Shown: in pieces, positions 33,743 through 44,349 of the stretch
Layout of the letters: the number at the start of each line of letters is the position of its first letter
Position numbering within the stretch: position 1 is the stretch's first letter
Assembly (NCBI RefSeq): GCF_963678635.1
Contig: NC_087065.1
Coordinates: 43,895,430-43,959,429, forward strand
Direction of reading: 5' to 3'
Source of the DNA: Symsagittifera roscoffensis
Taxonomy: Eukaryota > Xenacoelomorpha > Acoela > Convolutidae
Length of the DNA stretch: 64,000 nt
Notes under the pieces: model-generated
What the model saw: the letters and a program-made list of their open reading frames with translations, nothing else
The model's database searches: none
What the model was told of the DNA's origin: nothing
Program-made: the position numbers and the translations under genes

Positions 33743-36269
33743 TGTGATTATCGACCCCGATTTTTGATATGCCGAATGGTTTTCCTGTCATCATCTTTAC
33801 AGTGTTACAATTTCCAGTCTTTGTCGAGCCCGATACAGCCTCTGGTGCTGGCTTCGATCCAGTTAATGCTTCGTTGAAATTCTGCTTTTCGATCTCCTGC
33901 TTTAGTCGTTGTTCTATTTCTTTCGCTGCCAGATCCTGCTTCACTTTGTTGATGGCCTCCGCTGCCGCCTTCTCGTAATCTATTTCTGGGGCTTTCTTCG
34001 CCGTGGCCTCTGCTGCACTACCACATTGTGTTACAGTTTTCATTGATTTCGTTGGTAGCTCTACATTTGGTCCCTCCAGTTTCTCCGTCTCAAATTCACC
34101 TTGTCTGTTTCTCTGGTTCTGCACCGCTGCTAGCGCCAACTTGTGTTTCGGATGACTCTGATTCTTGACCGCTTCCCAAAACAACGGACAGTCCATCCTG
34201 AAGTGCCCTTCTTGGTTGCAGAAGAAGCATCTTGCTCCTATTTTGGTGATCAAGCCGCTATAGAACTCGTGTTCTTTCATCTGACTCATATCTTCCTCAT
34301 CAGGTGCATATCCCAAACTCTTCATGCCCTGTTTGTATGTCGTGCAATCCGCCACATGATGATCAACTGACCCGCAGTTAGCACACGACCTGCCTTTGTC
34401 CATTTCATCTCTGGGCTTGTACCATGGCGACCTCTGTGGCTGACTCCCCCCTTGGGTGTTCCTTTTGTCTGAGTACGAGTATTTCTTGGGTTTCATCAGC
34501 ATGTATTCTCTTGACTTCTGCCTCATCTCTTCTGGAGTTCGCGCATTATCTTTCGACAATGTGTAATACGTTGCTAACATCGTTCTCAAGTCATCACTCT
34601 TTACCCCATCAATGAACTTTGAGGCTATGCTGAAGTTTCTTCTATTGGTAGATTCTTCTGGGTCACTCCTTCTTCTCAAGCTCTCGAGATCATCTAGGAA
34701 CCTGTCTATCGATTCGTCATCTCTCTGTCTCCTTTTTTCAAATCGCATCATCGCTTGATGACCCTTCATGCCTGAGCCGAATCTATTCAACAGTATTTCA
34801 AAGATTTTGTCCGCGGTATCGCGTTCTTCTTCTTTCTTCGCAACCACGCATTTTAATGCCGTGCCTTCTAAATTGCTGAGTATGGCTGTGCATGCTTGTC
34901 TTTCATCGTTCAAGTTGTCCTGTTCTAGGTGTAATCTCATCACTTCTACCCAAGTATCAATGCATCCATCAGAGTCATCTTTGAATTCTTTTGGCTTTTT
35001 GAATGTTTTTCTGGATTTTCCCTCTCTTCTATCATTCGAGTCAGTGTTCCTCGTGGCGAAGGCTTCTAGAGTTCTATTCATCATCTCCCAAGTGCTTGCC
35101 CATGTCATAGCATCCGGACCTGAGTTGCTGTTAGCTGTTGAGTCCCCCGGACCAGTCGTTGTACTTGACGTTCCATTCTTCATGATTGTTTTAGCAGCTG
35201 TTGGTGCTATGCTCACCGTATCCCGGGTTAAGGGCAACGGTGTCGATTGCCGTTTGTTCCTTTGTGGTTCCACAAAGTCAACTCTGGTGCCTTGCGTGCG
35301 ATCCGCTGCCGGTCTTTCTTGTGAGGTAGAATTTCTCAAGATTGCATCCAATTTCGCCTGTATTGCACACAAACTTTCGGCCTGATTTTTGCTCATTGTG
35401 TCCATTCTCTTTTCCAGGCTACCTAATTGGCTGTTGACATCATCATATCGGTTTTTCAACTGTTGCATATCTTTTTTGATGTTCCTATCTCGTTCTTCAT
35501 TGGTGGTTTCTACCTTATCTGTCATCTCCTTGAGTCTCTCGTCTGTTGCCTTAGCCAGGTTAAAATAACTATCCAGATACTCGTGTTTGTTGTATCTTAA
35601 TTCTTTTCTTATCACTTCTCTGTCCTCTTCGCTATGCTTCAGTTTTTTGTCGATCTGATTCAGTTTTGCCATCAAGTCACCTAGCTCAAGAGTAGCCTCT
35701 TCATGGTCAGCCGTCGGTCTGTCTTTGGCTGTTGCTTTAGTTTGTTCCTCTCTTGGATTGGCTTCTGTCGTCTTCGTGCTCACTGTCTCAAATGTTCGTG
35801 CTCTTTCAGCTTTTGGTTCTTCAGTTATGTTTTCTTTCGTTTTTATTCCGACCATCATCGCCAACTTTTCTGTAAAAGATGTCTTTTTTACTTGAGAGTC
35901 TTCTTTCACCGTTTCTTCGGTGTTGCCTATTGCGTCTTCCACATTGTCTATTGGTGAGAACTCTATGGGTTTCGGGTTTGGTTCTTCTGCATTGGGCATT
36001 GGAGTTGACTCCGTCGCCATTTTCCTTGTTTCATCCACACTTTGATCAGGTGTCTCTAGATCAATCTCGATGGTGGGTTCTACTCCTTCCCCTTCCGTGC
36101 CCTCTTTTGCTCTGTTCTCCGTTGTACTCCTTGTGCTGACCATATTAACTGAAAAGCTCTTCTTTGTTATCTTCGGACCCATTGATGTTGTTTTGCGTAG
36201 CGACGAATTATACTTTGTCTTTGCTTCGGTAGATCTTTTTTCAGCTACCGGTACCCTGCTCCGCCTCAT
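33678..36269 (-). CDS. Gag polyprotein
   Basis: 863 codons from ATG at 36269. The first ~200 residues are disordered and rich in Lys, Glu and Thr. A coiled coil covers about 200-330 (EMTDKVETTNEERDRNIKKD). The capsid region lies at about 390-600 (KKPKEFKDDSDGCIDTWVEV, MMRFEKRRQRDDESIDRFLD). Two CCHC zinc knuckles follow, CANCGSVDHHVADC and CFFCNQEGHFRMDC, for RNA binding. The C-terminal part is again Lys/Glu-rich. Two knuckles and a capsid of this pattern fit Ty3/gypsy Gag. The protein should assemble the particle that packages element RNA. This frame is intact to the protease overlap. Confidence 0.93.
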   Translation of the reverse strand: MRRSRVPVAEKRSTEAKTKYNSSLRKTTSMGPKITKKSFSVNMVSTRSTTENRAKEGTEGEGVEPTIEIDLETPDQSVDETRKMATESTPMPNAEEPNPKPIEFSPIDNVEDAIGNTEETVKEDSQVKKTSFTEKLAMMVGIKTKENITEEPKAERARTFETVSTKTTEANPREEQTKATAKDRPTADHEEATLELGDLMAKLNQIDKKLKHSEEDREVIRKELRYNKHEYLDSYFNLAKATDERLKEMTDKVETTNEERDRNIKKDMQQLKNRYDDVNSQLGSLEKRMDTMSKNQAESLCAIQAKLDAILRNSTSQERPAADRTQGTRVDFVEPQRNKRQSTPLPLTRDTVSIAPTAAKTIMKNGTSSTTTGPGDSTANSNSGPDAMTWASTWEMMNRTLEAFATRNTDSNDRREGKSRKTFKKPKEFKDDSDGCIDTWVEVMRLHLEQDNLNDERQACTAILSNLEGTALKCVVAKKEEERDTADKIFEILLNRFGSGMKGHQAMMRFEKRRQRDDESIDRFLDDLESLRRRSDPEESTNRRNFSIASKFIDGVKSDDLRTMLATYYTLSKDNARTPEEMRQKSREYMLMKPKKYSYSDKRNTQGGSQPQRSPWYKPRDEMDKGRSCANCGSVDHHVADCTTYKQGMKSLGYAPDEEDMSQMKEHEFYSGLITKIGARCFFCNQEGHFRMDCPLFWEAVKNQSHPKHKLALAAVQNQRNRQGEFETEKLEGPNVELPTKSMKTVTQCGSAAEATAKKAPEIDYEKAAAEAINKVKQDLAAKEIEQRLKQEIEKQNFNEALTGSKPAPEAVSGSTKTGNCNTVKMMTGKPFGISKIGVDNHSGRPRGNQKLERTERPDNNAH

Positions 36270-36469
36270 TATTTACTATTGTTATTATTTACAGTATTAT
36301 TATCTACAAAATTTCTACTCTAAGGTTAAAACTCTAAGTAAAAAGAAATTGACAATTCGCTAAAAACAATTTTTCTTAAACTCTTGAAAACTTTTATGTG
36401 TTAGGTTAGGATAGGGAATGTGTTGTTATAATTGGTTACTTCAACCTAACTTAGTACTCTTGTAGTACC

Positions 36470-37160
36470 CCCTTCCTAATACTGTTCCAAGACTTTCTCT
36501 CTACCGTCCCAAGACTATTCAGTGCTGTCCCAGTACTTCTTATTGGTATCCTCAGACCAATGACCCAAGACCAACGTCCCTAGACCAATGTCCCAAGACC
36601 AACGTCCCAAGACTAACGTCCCGAGACTAACGTCCCAAGACTAACGTCCCAAGACTAATGTCCCAAGACCAACGTCCCAAGACTAACGTCCCAAGACCAA
36701 TGGCCCAAGACTAATGTCCCAAGACTAACGTCCCAAGACCAATGGCCCAAGACTAATGTCCCAAGACCAATGGCCCAAGACCAACGTCGCAAGACTAACG
36801 TCCCAAGACCAATGGCCCAAGACCAACGTCCCAAGACCAACGTCCCAAGACTAATGTCCCAAGACCAATGGCCCAAGACCAATGTCCCAAGACTAATGTC
36901 CCAAGACTAATGTCCCAAGACTAACGTCCCAAGACCAATGGCCCAAGACCAACGACCCAAGACTAATGTCCCAAGACCAACGTCCCAAGACTAACGTCCC
37001 AAGACCAATGGCCCAAGACTGTTTCGTACCAAGACTGCTCTGGTCCAAGACTGCCCCAAGGCTGCACTGTCCCAAGACTGTGTTGCCCCAAGACTGTCCC
37101 CAGACTGCAATGTCCCAAGACTTCTTCGGTACTGTCCCAAGACTCGTCACTGAGTGTCTG
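36470..37160 (-). repeat. 14-bp minisatellite array in the leader of the 22-kb element
   Basis: Some 40 units of CCCAAGACYAAYGT, or CCCAAGACCAATGG, on the plus strand; in element sense TCTTGGGAC repeats. The edges break down into longer units (CCCAAGACTGTGTTGCCCC). It lies between the LTR and gag, the position of the Su(Hw) insulator array in Drosophila gypsy. Confidence 0.92.
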
Positions 37161-38580
37161 GATATCGGATCTCTTTCTTCTTCGTTGTAGGGACTTCTTG
37201 ATTCACTGTACCTTGTACCACCACTCAAGCTCTTGTGAAAATTTTCCCAAAAACCCTCTCTTAATGGCCAAATGCTAACCCCCCTTTTTGAATTACCTCT
37301 TTTTCTATATTCCAAGCAACTTGAAACCAAAACCTGTGCGCAGGTATCTTATGATCACCTGTTCGTATAAAAACCAATCGCAAATCCTCACCAAAATGCA
37401 ACAATATATATAAAAAAAATTTTTAAACAAGAAAAAATAATAAAAGGAGACAAATGTCGACCTTCTGTCGAAAAAAAAATGTCTGGTACCTAACTGCCAC
37501 GCGTTTTCCTCCCCCCACTTGCGATCTTATGGGGTATCACAAAAACTGTCTATATCCGTTCCCCCCTACCAATCCAACCAGCGTGCCAATCTTAACTCGA
37601 GTTAAATTTTGGATATACACCTATTATTACCAACGCGTGTTGATGGCTAATGTAACTAAATCAACGATGTCGATTAATTAGTTACTCTAATTTCCCCCCT
37701 TTTTACAATTTACAACCGCCAACCTCTAACCTAACCAGCCCCCCTACTAACCTCCCCCCTCTTTAGCCCCCCTCTTAAGCCGAAAAATCCCTTAAGCGCC
37801 GGGTGCTAAACCTCTCGAGAGAAAACCGTAGACCTGTTTCCAGGCCTGCTTGAGTAAAAACTGCCTCAAAACAATGGGACTCCGCTTATCCAATTTTACA
37901 CTTATTTCCTATAATGTAATGTGGATTCTAACGATACCCGTTGTTCGACTTGAGAACACCCCTGTGCGTCCTCTTGTAGTGGTCCTGTGCTGGTTGTCTC
38001 TGTTCTGCACTTGACAGCAGAACCACTTTCCCACTCGACTGGTCACCCCTTCCAATCAAGTCTCCTAGTGGTCCGTTTCGATCCTTGTGAACCACTTTCC
38101 CACTCGACTGGTCACCCTTTCCAGTCAAGTCTCCTAGTGGTCCGGTTGGGTCGCAATCTATCTGAAAACCCTTAACAACGCCCCCCACTCGGGCACCTTA
38201 CTGAATTCACTGGTTTAAATTGCTAGATTGATCGAAACGATCGGTCTTATAAAACAGTATGTGTATACTATTTAATTAATACTAAGGTTTGATCCAACTA
38301 ATTTGGTATCAAAGTCACTGTCTTTTTTCGTTTTATGGTTTTTGTTCCTTTTTGTATTCTTTTTTGCTCGTGTTTTTGTCCCCCTAGTTGCCCCCCTTCA
38401 CTCGGTTAGCTAAGCCTCGTTCGGAGAGCGTACCAGGAAGTTTTCTTGAGTTTTCTTAAAAAGCTATCACGGTACAACCGGAAGGCTTAGACGTTCCCGC
38501 TGAACCGTACCACTGCTACTCTAGAATGGGCATGTAGCCCGGAGCTGTGTCAAGTGGGTTCGACTCCGTAGTCATGATGT
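37161..38580 (-). other. Leader (5' untranslated region) of the 22-kb element
   Basis: Non-coding. It contains homopyrimidine-rich stretches (CCCCCC tracts around 37,500-37,800) and a 66-bp direct duplication at 38025-38140 (CCACTTTCCCACTCGACTGG). Segments recur in the plus-strand relatives at 42,800-44,240 and 57,330-58,900, which marks this as a conserved leader. Confidence 0.75.
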
Positions 38581-38585
38581 CGTAA

Positions 38586-38603
38586 AAACACCCAGGAGCG
38601 CCA
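38586..38603 (-). promoter_or_regulatory. Primer binding site candidate
   Basis: In element orientation, TGGCGCTCCTGGGTG starts 11 nt after the LTR. A tRNA ending CACCCAGGAGCGCCA would pair with it. The sequence is unchanged in the relatives at 55323 and 57341 although their surroundings have diverged. The tRNA identity is not determined. Confidence 0.6.
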
Positions 38604-38614
38604 TAAAAACACTA

Positions 38615-39497
38615 TGTAACATTCGTCTACTGCAGTCACATATGAGGCTTAAGAAAAATAGGCCCTATAACCATTGGCTCAAGAGTCAGGGACACTATCT
38701 CCTGTGTTTTTCTACCTCAAGAACGGTCGGAGCCAATTCGGTTCGCTTATGACATGAGACCACGACCCGTTACAGCTTAAAGGCCACTACCAAAATACCC
38801 CCCACTCTAGAAATAAAAACGTTCCCATACTTAGGTCTCGAGATACCCAAAATACATGAACGCCGTTAAAAACCGGGTCGGAACAATCCGCTTAGTTACT
38901 TTTTATTGGAGAGTGGAACTTTGATCCATTTCAGATGGATCAACCTAAAACTCGCCTTATCTCAACATAACTATCATAAAATACACTCGAGAAATTTAAA
39001 TTGAGAACTCACATGTCGATGCGCTTGAGTATGAGGAGTAATTAAAAGATAAGTAGCTCGAGGATTAAATAATATAACTAAATAAGTTTGATGCTAATTA
39101 GTTTTAACAACAGAAGTAAGTTTTGTCTCAAGAATCAAAGTTTCTGTATGAACCATCGGGACACTCGAGTTGTCCTCTCTTCCATTGAATGTTCACTCTG
39201 TTCCGTTCGAATAATCGTCCTTTCTCAAGTCTGTGTTATATTCTCCTGTTTTCGGGATAAGACAGCTCTACTCTCTTATTATTTCGTATCGAGAAATTGC
39301 GAATAGCAATTTCCTGCCTTTTTCTTGAGTAGTTTCCCGCAATTGTTAATTCGGTCGTTCTGATTTTTCACTTTTTGTTTTCAGTTGGTTCGAGAAAACT
39401 GAGCATGACAGGCTCCATTCGAAATTTTTAAAATTAAAACTTCACTCCAAAATTACGTGTTTCTCATGATCAAACCTCCAGACATGACCGACTGGCA
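38615..39497 (-). repeat. 5' LTR of the 22-kb element
   Basis: 883 bp, nearly identical to the LTR at 17257. It would hold the promoter for the element transcript, which would run leftward toward the kinesin gene and in the same direction as it. Confidence 0.95.
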
Positions 39498-39502
39498 CAT
39501 TT
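39498..39502. other. Target-site duplication CATTT (right)
   Basis: Matches 17252-17256 on the far side of the element; the sequence then continues with CTTCAATATG as in the uninterrupted copies. Confidence 0.92.
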
Positions 39503-40082
39503 CTTCAATATGTAACATTCGCCAGGAAGTACATACCAACAAAAAAACTAGGTTCTAAAACCACTGGCTAGCGTCTAAACACAGCTTCACATGCTGTCAA
39601 CCGTCTCTACCAAAGAAAGTTCAATGTGTGGTCCATTAACATCTGGTCGTCAAAGTCGTTACGATTAAAAAAAGCTAAAGACCAAACCGCGCAAATTAAC
39701 TTCTTTATATGCAAATATAGTGAGCTCATTGCTGGGTCTCAGTATCCCCAGACCACGAGGTCAATCCTAAAAACAGGGCTAATATGTAACATTTTCCCGG
39801 AAGTACATATCGACGGGAAATAAGCTAGGTTCTAAAACGACTGGCTAGCGTCTAAACACAACTCTACATGCTTTTCACCGTCTCTGCCAAAGCCAGTTCT
39901 TTTGGTGGTTTTCCTAACATCGGGTCGACAAAACGTTACTGCTTTCCGGCTTCGACCAGAACGCTCCAATTAACTTAATTATATGCAAATATAGTGAGCT
40001 CATCGCTGGGTCTCAGTATCCCTAGACCACGATGTCACTGCTAAAAACAGGGCTACTACTATTTATTATATTACTATTGTTT

Positions 40083-41331
40083 ATTTTATGTGTGATGGCA
40101 GATGGTATATCCAAACTGATGGTGTAGCGATGGGTTCTTCTTTAGCAGTCATTCTTGCCAATATCTGGATGAAAAGTTTCGGAGAATCAGCAGACAACCA
40201 CCTGATAACTTCAACAGCAATGGTTCACAAGACAGCTATCCCTGTGGCACGTGCATGTTGGAGGTACTGGATGAAGGTTTTTCTATTTGCTGTGATGACT
40301 GTGACCGACGGTTTCATCTTAAATGCACCAGTTTAACCATCCGCCAGCTCAAAGGTATGGATGATAATTATTGGAATTGTGGTTGCGGTGCAGTATCGTC
40401 TAGACCTAAAGCAAAAATTTTTGGTAGGTACGTAGATGACATCCTGCGCTCGGTCAAGGTTGCTGAGATTGATCGCCTGTTATCATATGAGAATACGCTA
40501 CATCCAAACCTGGAGTTCACAATAGAATTACAGCTCAATCGGACGCTTCCTTTTCTCGATATGCTTATTAGACAGTCCGGCCGTACTATCAGCACAGAAT
40601 GGTACAGCAAACCTACAGACACTGGACTCACCCTTGGGTTTCACGCCTGTACGCCAACAAAATACAAGAGAAACATTGTTCAGGGCACCTTGCACAGAAT
40701 TGATCACTCCACTTCCACTTGGGAGGCCTTTGATAAAGGTTTGAAGAAAGCAAAAAATGATTGGGAAGCAAATCAGTTTTCTCCGGCTTTTTATGAAACC
40801 ATAGTGACAGATCCTCTTCTTAAAATCAAGGAAAACCAGGACACGACCACACAAGCAACAACCAATTCAATAAAGCCTGAAAGTATCGAGAAACCAGTTA
40901 TCCGGCTCCAGTATCGAGGAAAAGTGTCTGATATTTTCGCGAAAAGGCTGCAAAACTTTGGTATTTCTACAATATTCACGACCCGCAAACTCAGAACCTG
41001 TCTTCCCACTTTGAAAACAGATTTCCCTAGGTATTTGACGAGTAGGGTGGTTTATGAGATATGTTGTCCAGGATGCAATTCCTGCTATGTTGGACAGACC
41101 GTCCGACACCTGATCACCCGAAAAATTGAACACCTTAGGGACTCTGCGGCGGTGGGAAGTCATCTAAAGGAATGCGGAGCAGACAAGGCTGCAGTTGAGG
41201 CGAGAATTTTAGACAGATGCTTAGACACGAACAAACTTTTGACCTTAGAAGCGCTTTATATTTCGAGGAGAAGACCTGCCCTCAACACGCGCGAGGAATA
41301 CCGGCAGCGGTACCTCACAGTCAAGTTGTGA
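40083..41331 (+). pseudogene. Penelope-like RT fragment with embedded PHD finger and GIY-YIG endonuclease
   Basis: RT core starts mid-domain with YIQTDGVAMGSSLAVILANI. The frame then shifts by one near 40,185. The second frame gives a C4HC3 PHD-type finger (PCGTC, ICCDDCDRRFHLKC, WNCGCG; 40237-40386) placed before the catalytic GRYVDDILRSVK. The RT thumb (FLDMLIRQSGRTISTEWYSK) follows. Then a linker with CCPGC and the GIY-YIG nuclease (NSCYVGQTVRHLITRKIEHL, EALYISRRRPALN) lead to a TGA at 41331. GIY-YIG after RT is the hallmark of endonuclease-bearing Penelope-like elements, which use it for target nicking. The 5' truncation and frameshift make this copy dead. Confidence 0.88.
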
Positions 41332-41564
41332 GGTTTATTAAGTCCGTTTGTTTTAGTCACATAACTAACTCGGGTCTTAACTGATGCTATTTTTATATTC
41401 TTTTTAATGTTAGTTTTTATACATTTTTTGTAATTTCAACACAGCCAGTTCCATTCCTTTTTTACAGGTACTTTGTTTTTTAGATTGGCTGATGGTGACT
41501 TTTATGTCGAAAACGTTACTGGAATTTATTTTACATTGATCTGCCGTTTTTACCACTATTGTTT
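40083..41564 (+). mobile_element. 5'-truncated Penelope-like retroelement
   Basis: 1.48 kb absent from the two sister copies of the surrounding repeat. It is flanked by the 10-bp direct repeat ACTATTGTTT (40073-40082 and 41555-41564), one copy of which is present at the empty sites. It encodes the end of a Penelope RT and a GIY-YIG endonuclease. The 230-bp 3' tail is AT-rich and non-coding. Confidence 0.9.
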
Positions 41565-42162
41565 TTGTTCAGTAGATAAAAATCATCATCTCCATCGAAG
41601 ATGGATAAACTCCTTCCCTCACTCATAGCTTCTCATTCTCTGAAAATGAATCTGGATGTTAATTAAATTCAACTCAGGGCATGACCTGACCAGGAAGCTA
41701 AAAGTTTATATCAAACAATTTGAGTTCTGAGCCCGAGACCCCTCCGGATTCTGGAATACGGGGAAATAGCACTCGTATATATTTCCGGAAAGCTAGACAC
41801 GCCGTCCCAACACCCTTCCTTTTTCTCGGGTTCTGCGTTGTAAGGATTGTAACAGCACAATCGTTACAGCTGGGAATGGTATCTGACAATCTCCAAATGC
41901 AAATTCAATCTGTTATCGTTTTCTCGTAGTTGTTTCCACTGCGACTTTTGTTGTTGTGTTTCGCCGTTTCAATGTGCCGCGAAATAATAATACGTTACGT
42001 GTCGTTCATGTCCAAAATGAAATTTTAAAAATTAGCATGTCAGTTAAAACTGACCCTTCCTGATTTGTCCAATCATTCAAATAACGTCGCTAACTCATTA
42101 AAATCATCAATCTTCACAGTTCCAAGCGAAACTGCATTTTCGTACATTCTGGTCGAATGTCA

Positions 42163-42406
42163 CATACTCCCCGGACATCCCGGTCAGGGTCCTCATTGAG
42201 TCTCGTAGTCTTCATCAAAATGGTACAGTGCCATCGAACAGAATTTACAAAATGCATAAAACCACTTTTATCCACCTCATATCATTTCACTGCAGAATAC
42301 GGTGGCATCATACCACAATACTATAGCCTTCCAAAATCTTTCACTAATCTGCACTTTCGAGGATGTGACTCAAGATAAAACATCTTTTTAGACTTCCAAT
42401 GTCTAT
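42163..42406 (-). mobile_element. Internal 3' end of the old LTR element, unit 1
   Basis: About 245 bp directly beyond the polypurine-like CCGGGGAGTATG of the LTR relic, repeated at 54095-54345. It is non-coding and is cut at the junction with the plus-strand LTR sequence. Confidence 0.5.
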
Positions 42407-42779
42407 ATCCCGAGATGAGAACAAAACGCAAGATGAGAACAACCGAACTCCAATCGCGGAAAAATAGTCGAAAAAAGCAGCGGGAAATTGCAATTCACAA
42501 TTTCCAGATACAAAAATCACACGCGAGTAGAGCTGTCCTATCCTGAAATAGGGGACAGAACGATTGCGAACGAAGAGTATATTGATTCGAAGTGGACCAG
42601 AGTGAACCTTCGGTGGAAAGGTGGACAACCGAAGTCTCCCAATGGTCCAACCCAAAACTTTAGTTCTCAAGTGAAAACTCATTTCCTTTGTTGGAATTTG
42701 TTAATAGCAAACTTCTCAAGTTATTACATTTATGCTAGAGTCGCTAGTTATTTTAGTTACTCCAATTCTCGAGTGTGCT

Positions 42780-44340
42780 AGTTTAAGATAGCTTTTTAAG
42801 AAAACCATGATAGCTTTTTAAGAAAACTCGAGAAAATTTCCTGTTACGCTCTCCAAACGAGGCCTAGCTAACCGAGTAATGGGGGTAACTAGGGGGACTA
42901 AAAAACGAGCAAAAAGAGTAATGCTAACCGAGTAATGGGGGTAACTAGGGGGACTAAAAAACGAGCAAAAAGACAAAAAGCGAAACAAAAACCGAAAAAG
43001 AATAGAAAAAGGAATAAAAACCATAAAACAAAAAATGACAGTGACTTTGACACCAGATTAGTTGGATCAAACCTTTATATTAATTAAATAGTATCCCCAT
43101 ACTGTTTTCAAAAGACTGATTGTTTCGATCATTTCAGCAATTTAAAAAGGTGCCTGACTGTGGGGCGTTGTCAAGGGTTTTCAGATAGCTTGCAACTTTG
43201 CTGGACCACTAGGAGACCTGACTGGAAAAGGTGACCAGCCAAGTAGGAAAATGGTTCGCCAGAAGGGAACCCGACAAGTGCTGGACACGACAAGGGGACA
43301 TCAAGCACCGACGGGACCGAACAGAGAAGGCACACAGGGGTGTTTTGTTTGGTCAATCGACGAATCACTGGAAGACTGGACTGGAAGAGGTGACCAGCCA
43401 AGTGGGAAAGTGGTGATGGAGAGAGGTGCTGGACGAGCCAAGCACACAACCAGCACGGAATCAAAACAACCAGAGGGGGACACACAGAGGTGTTCTGTTT
43501 GGTCAATCGGGTATCGGTATAGGAGATAAGTGTAAAATTGGATAAGCGGAACCCCACTGTTTTGAGTAACGTTTTTACTTGAGCAGAGCTTGGAAACAGG
43601 TTCTACGGTTTTCTCTCGAGAGGTTTAGCACCCAGCGCTTAAGGTAATTTTCGGCTTAAGAGGGGGGCTAAATAGGGGGGAGGTAAGAAGTGTGCTGGTT
43701 AGGTTAGAGGTTGGCGGTTGCAAATTGCAAAAAGGGGGGACACGTTAAGGTAACTATCAATCGATATCGTCGATTTAGTTGCATTATAATCTTACACGCG
43801 TGAATTACGGAGAGAGGATATCCATATTTAAGATTGAATTTAGGTAGGCACCCTGGTCGGATCGGATGGGGGGAACGGAGATACAGTTTTTGAAACCCGT
43901 AAGGAAAATACCCCATAAGAACGTTAGTAGGGGGAAGGAAAACGCGTGACAATCAGGTACCAGACATTTTTTCTACAAAAGGACGACATTGGTCACGTTT
44001 GATTTTAGGTGGTTTCATCTTTCTGTTTTTATAACTTTTTCTCGTTTGTGTTTTTATGTTTTTGGTACTAATCTTATCGGTTTTGAACGAACAGGTGATC
44101 ACAACACACCTGCGAACAAGTTGGATTTCAACTTGCATCAGATTAATAAAGGGAGATAAATACAAGGGGGTTAGCATTTGAAACTTTTGGCCAGTAAGAT
44201 TGGGTTTTGGGGAAAATTTTATACTAGAGCTCAGGTGGTGGTACCAGGGATAGTTGTTCAAGAGTCCCAACAACGAAAATGAAGAAATCAGTTTGTCCAA
44301 ACACTAAGAAAGAAAGGGTCTTGGGACAGTGTGAGGTGTT
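42780..44340 (+). other. Leader of the decayed plus-strand element
   Basis: Non-coding. It includes a duplicated GTAATGGGGGTAACTAGGGG segment (42,880 and 42,920), a duplicated GACCAGCCAAGT-GGAAA segment (43,228 and 43,390), and a conserved ~100-bp block ending in GGGTCTTGGGACAGTGTGAG. That block is homologous to 37,130-37,230 of the 22-kb element. Confidence 0.75.
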
Positions 44341-44349
44341 CCAACACTG

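Larger units (their letters stand above)
17257..39497 (-). mobile_element. Complete 22.2-kb Ty3-type LTR retrotransposon with extra 3' ORFs
   Basis: The element is bounded by direct LTRs (17257-18140 and 38615-39497), both with TG...CA ends in element orientation, and by a 5-bp target duplication. In transcript order it has the right LTR, leader with primer-site candidate and 14-bp repeat array, gag, protease, RT, RNase H, integrase with GPY/F domain, a macrodomain-like tail, a gap, an ORF with an SGNH-like domain, a ~200-codon continuation and a 2,012-codon ORF. Integrase after RT places pol with Ty3/gypsy (Metaviridae). Most such elements are 5-12 kb, so this one is unusually large. The LTRs differ at about ten sites that I can count, so insertion was fairly recent. 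Gag-pol carries several inactivating changes, which makes this copy unlikely to be autonomous. Confidence 0.95.
39511..42162 (-). mobile_element. Old LTR relic, unit 1 (interrupted by a Penelope-like element)
   Basis: Read on the minus strand it begins TGACATTCGACC after a CCGGGGAGTATG tract and ends CGAATGTTACA, so both ends resemble those of the 22-kb element. Without the insertion it is about 1.17 kb. Its U5-side half contains two ~270-bp tandem units (39511 and 39783, each beginning TGTAACATT on the plus strand). Copies lie at 52897 and 55763. The interior differs from the 22-kb element's LTR, so this is a related family. Confidence 0.6.

Noticed and set aside
38540-38565. A tRNA gene near GGGTTCGACTCC on the plus strand beside the primer site.
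   Set aside because: The B-box-like sequence stands alone; no cloverleaf can be drawn and the region belongs to the conserved element leader.
41488-41515. A hammerhead-ribozyme-like core (CTGATGG...GTCGAAAA) in the tail of the Penelope element, where such ribozymes are known.
   Set aside because: The conserved A after CTGATG is replaced by G, stem II has at most three pairs, and I find no matching cleavage-site partner.
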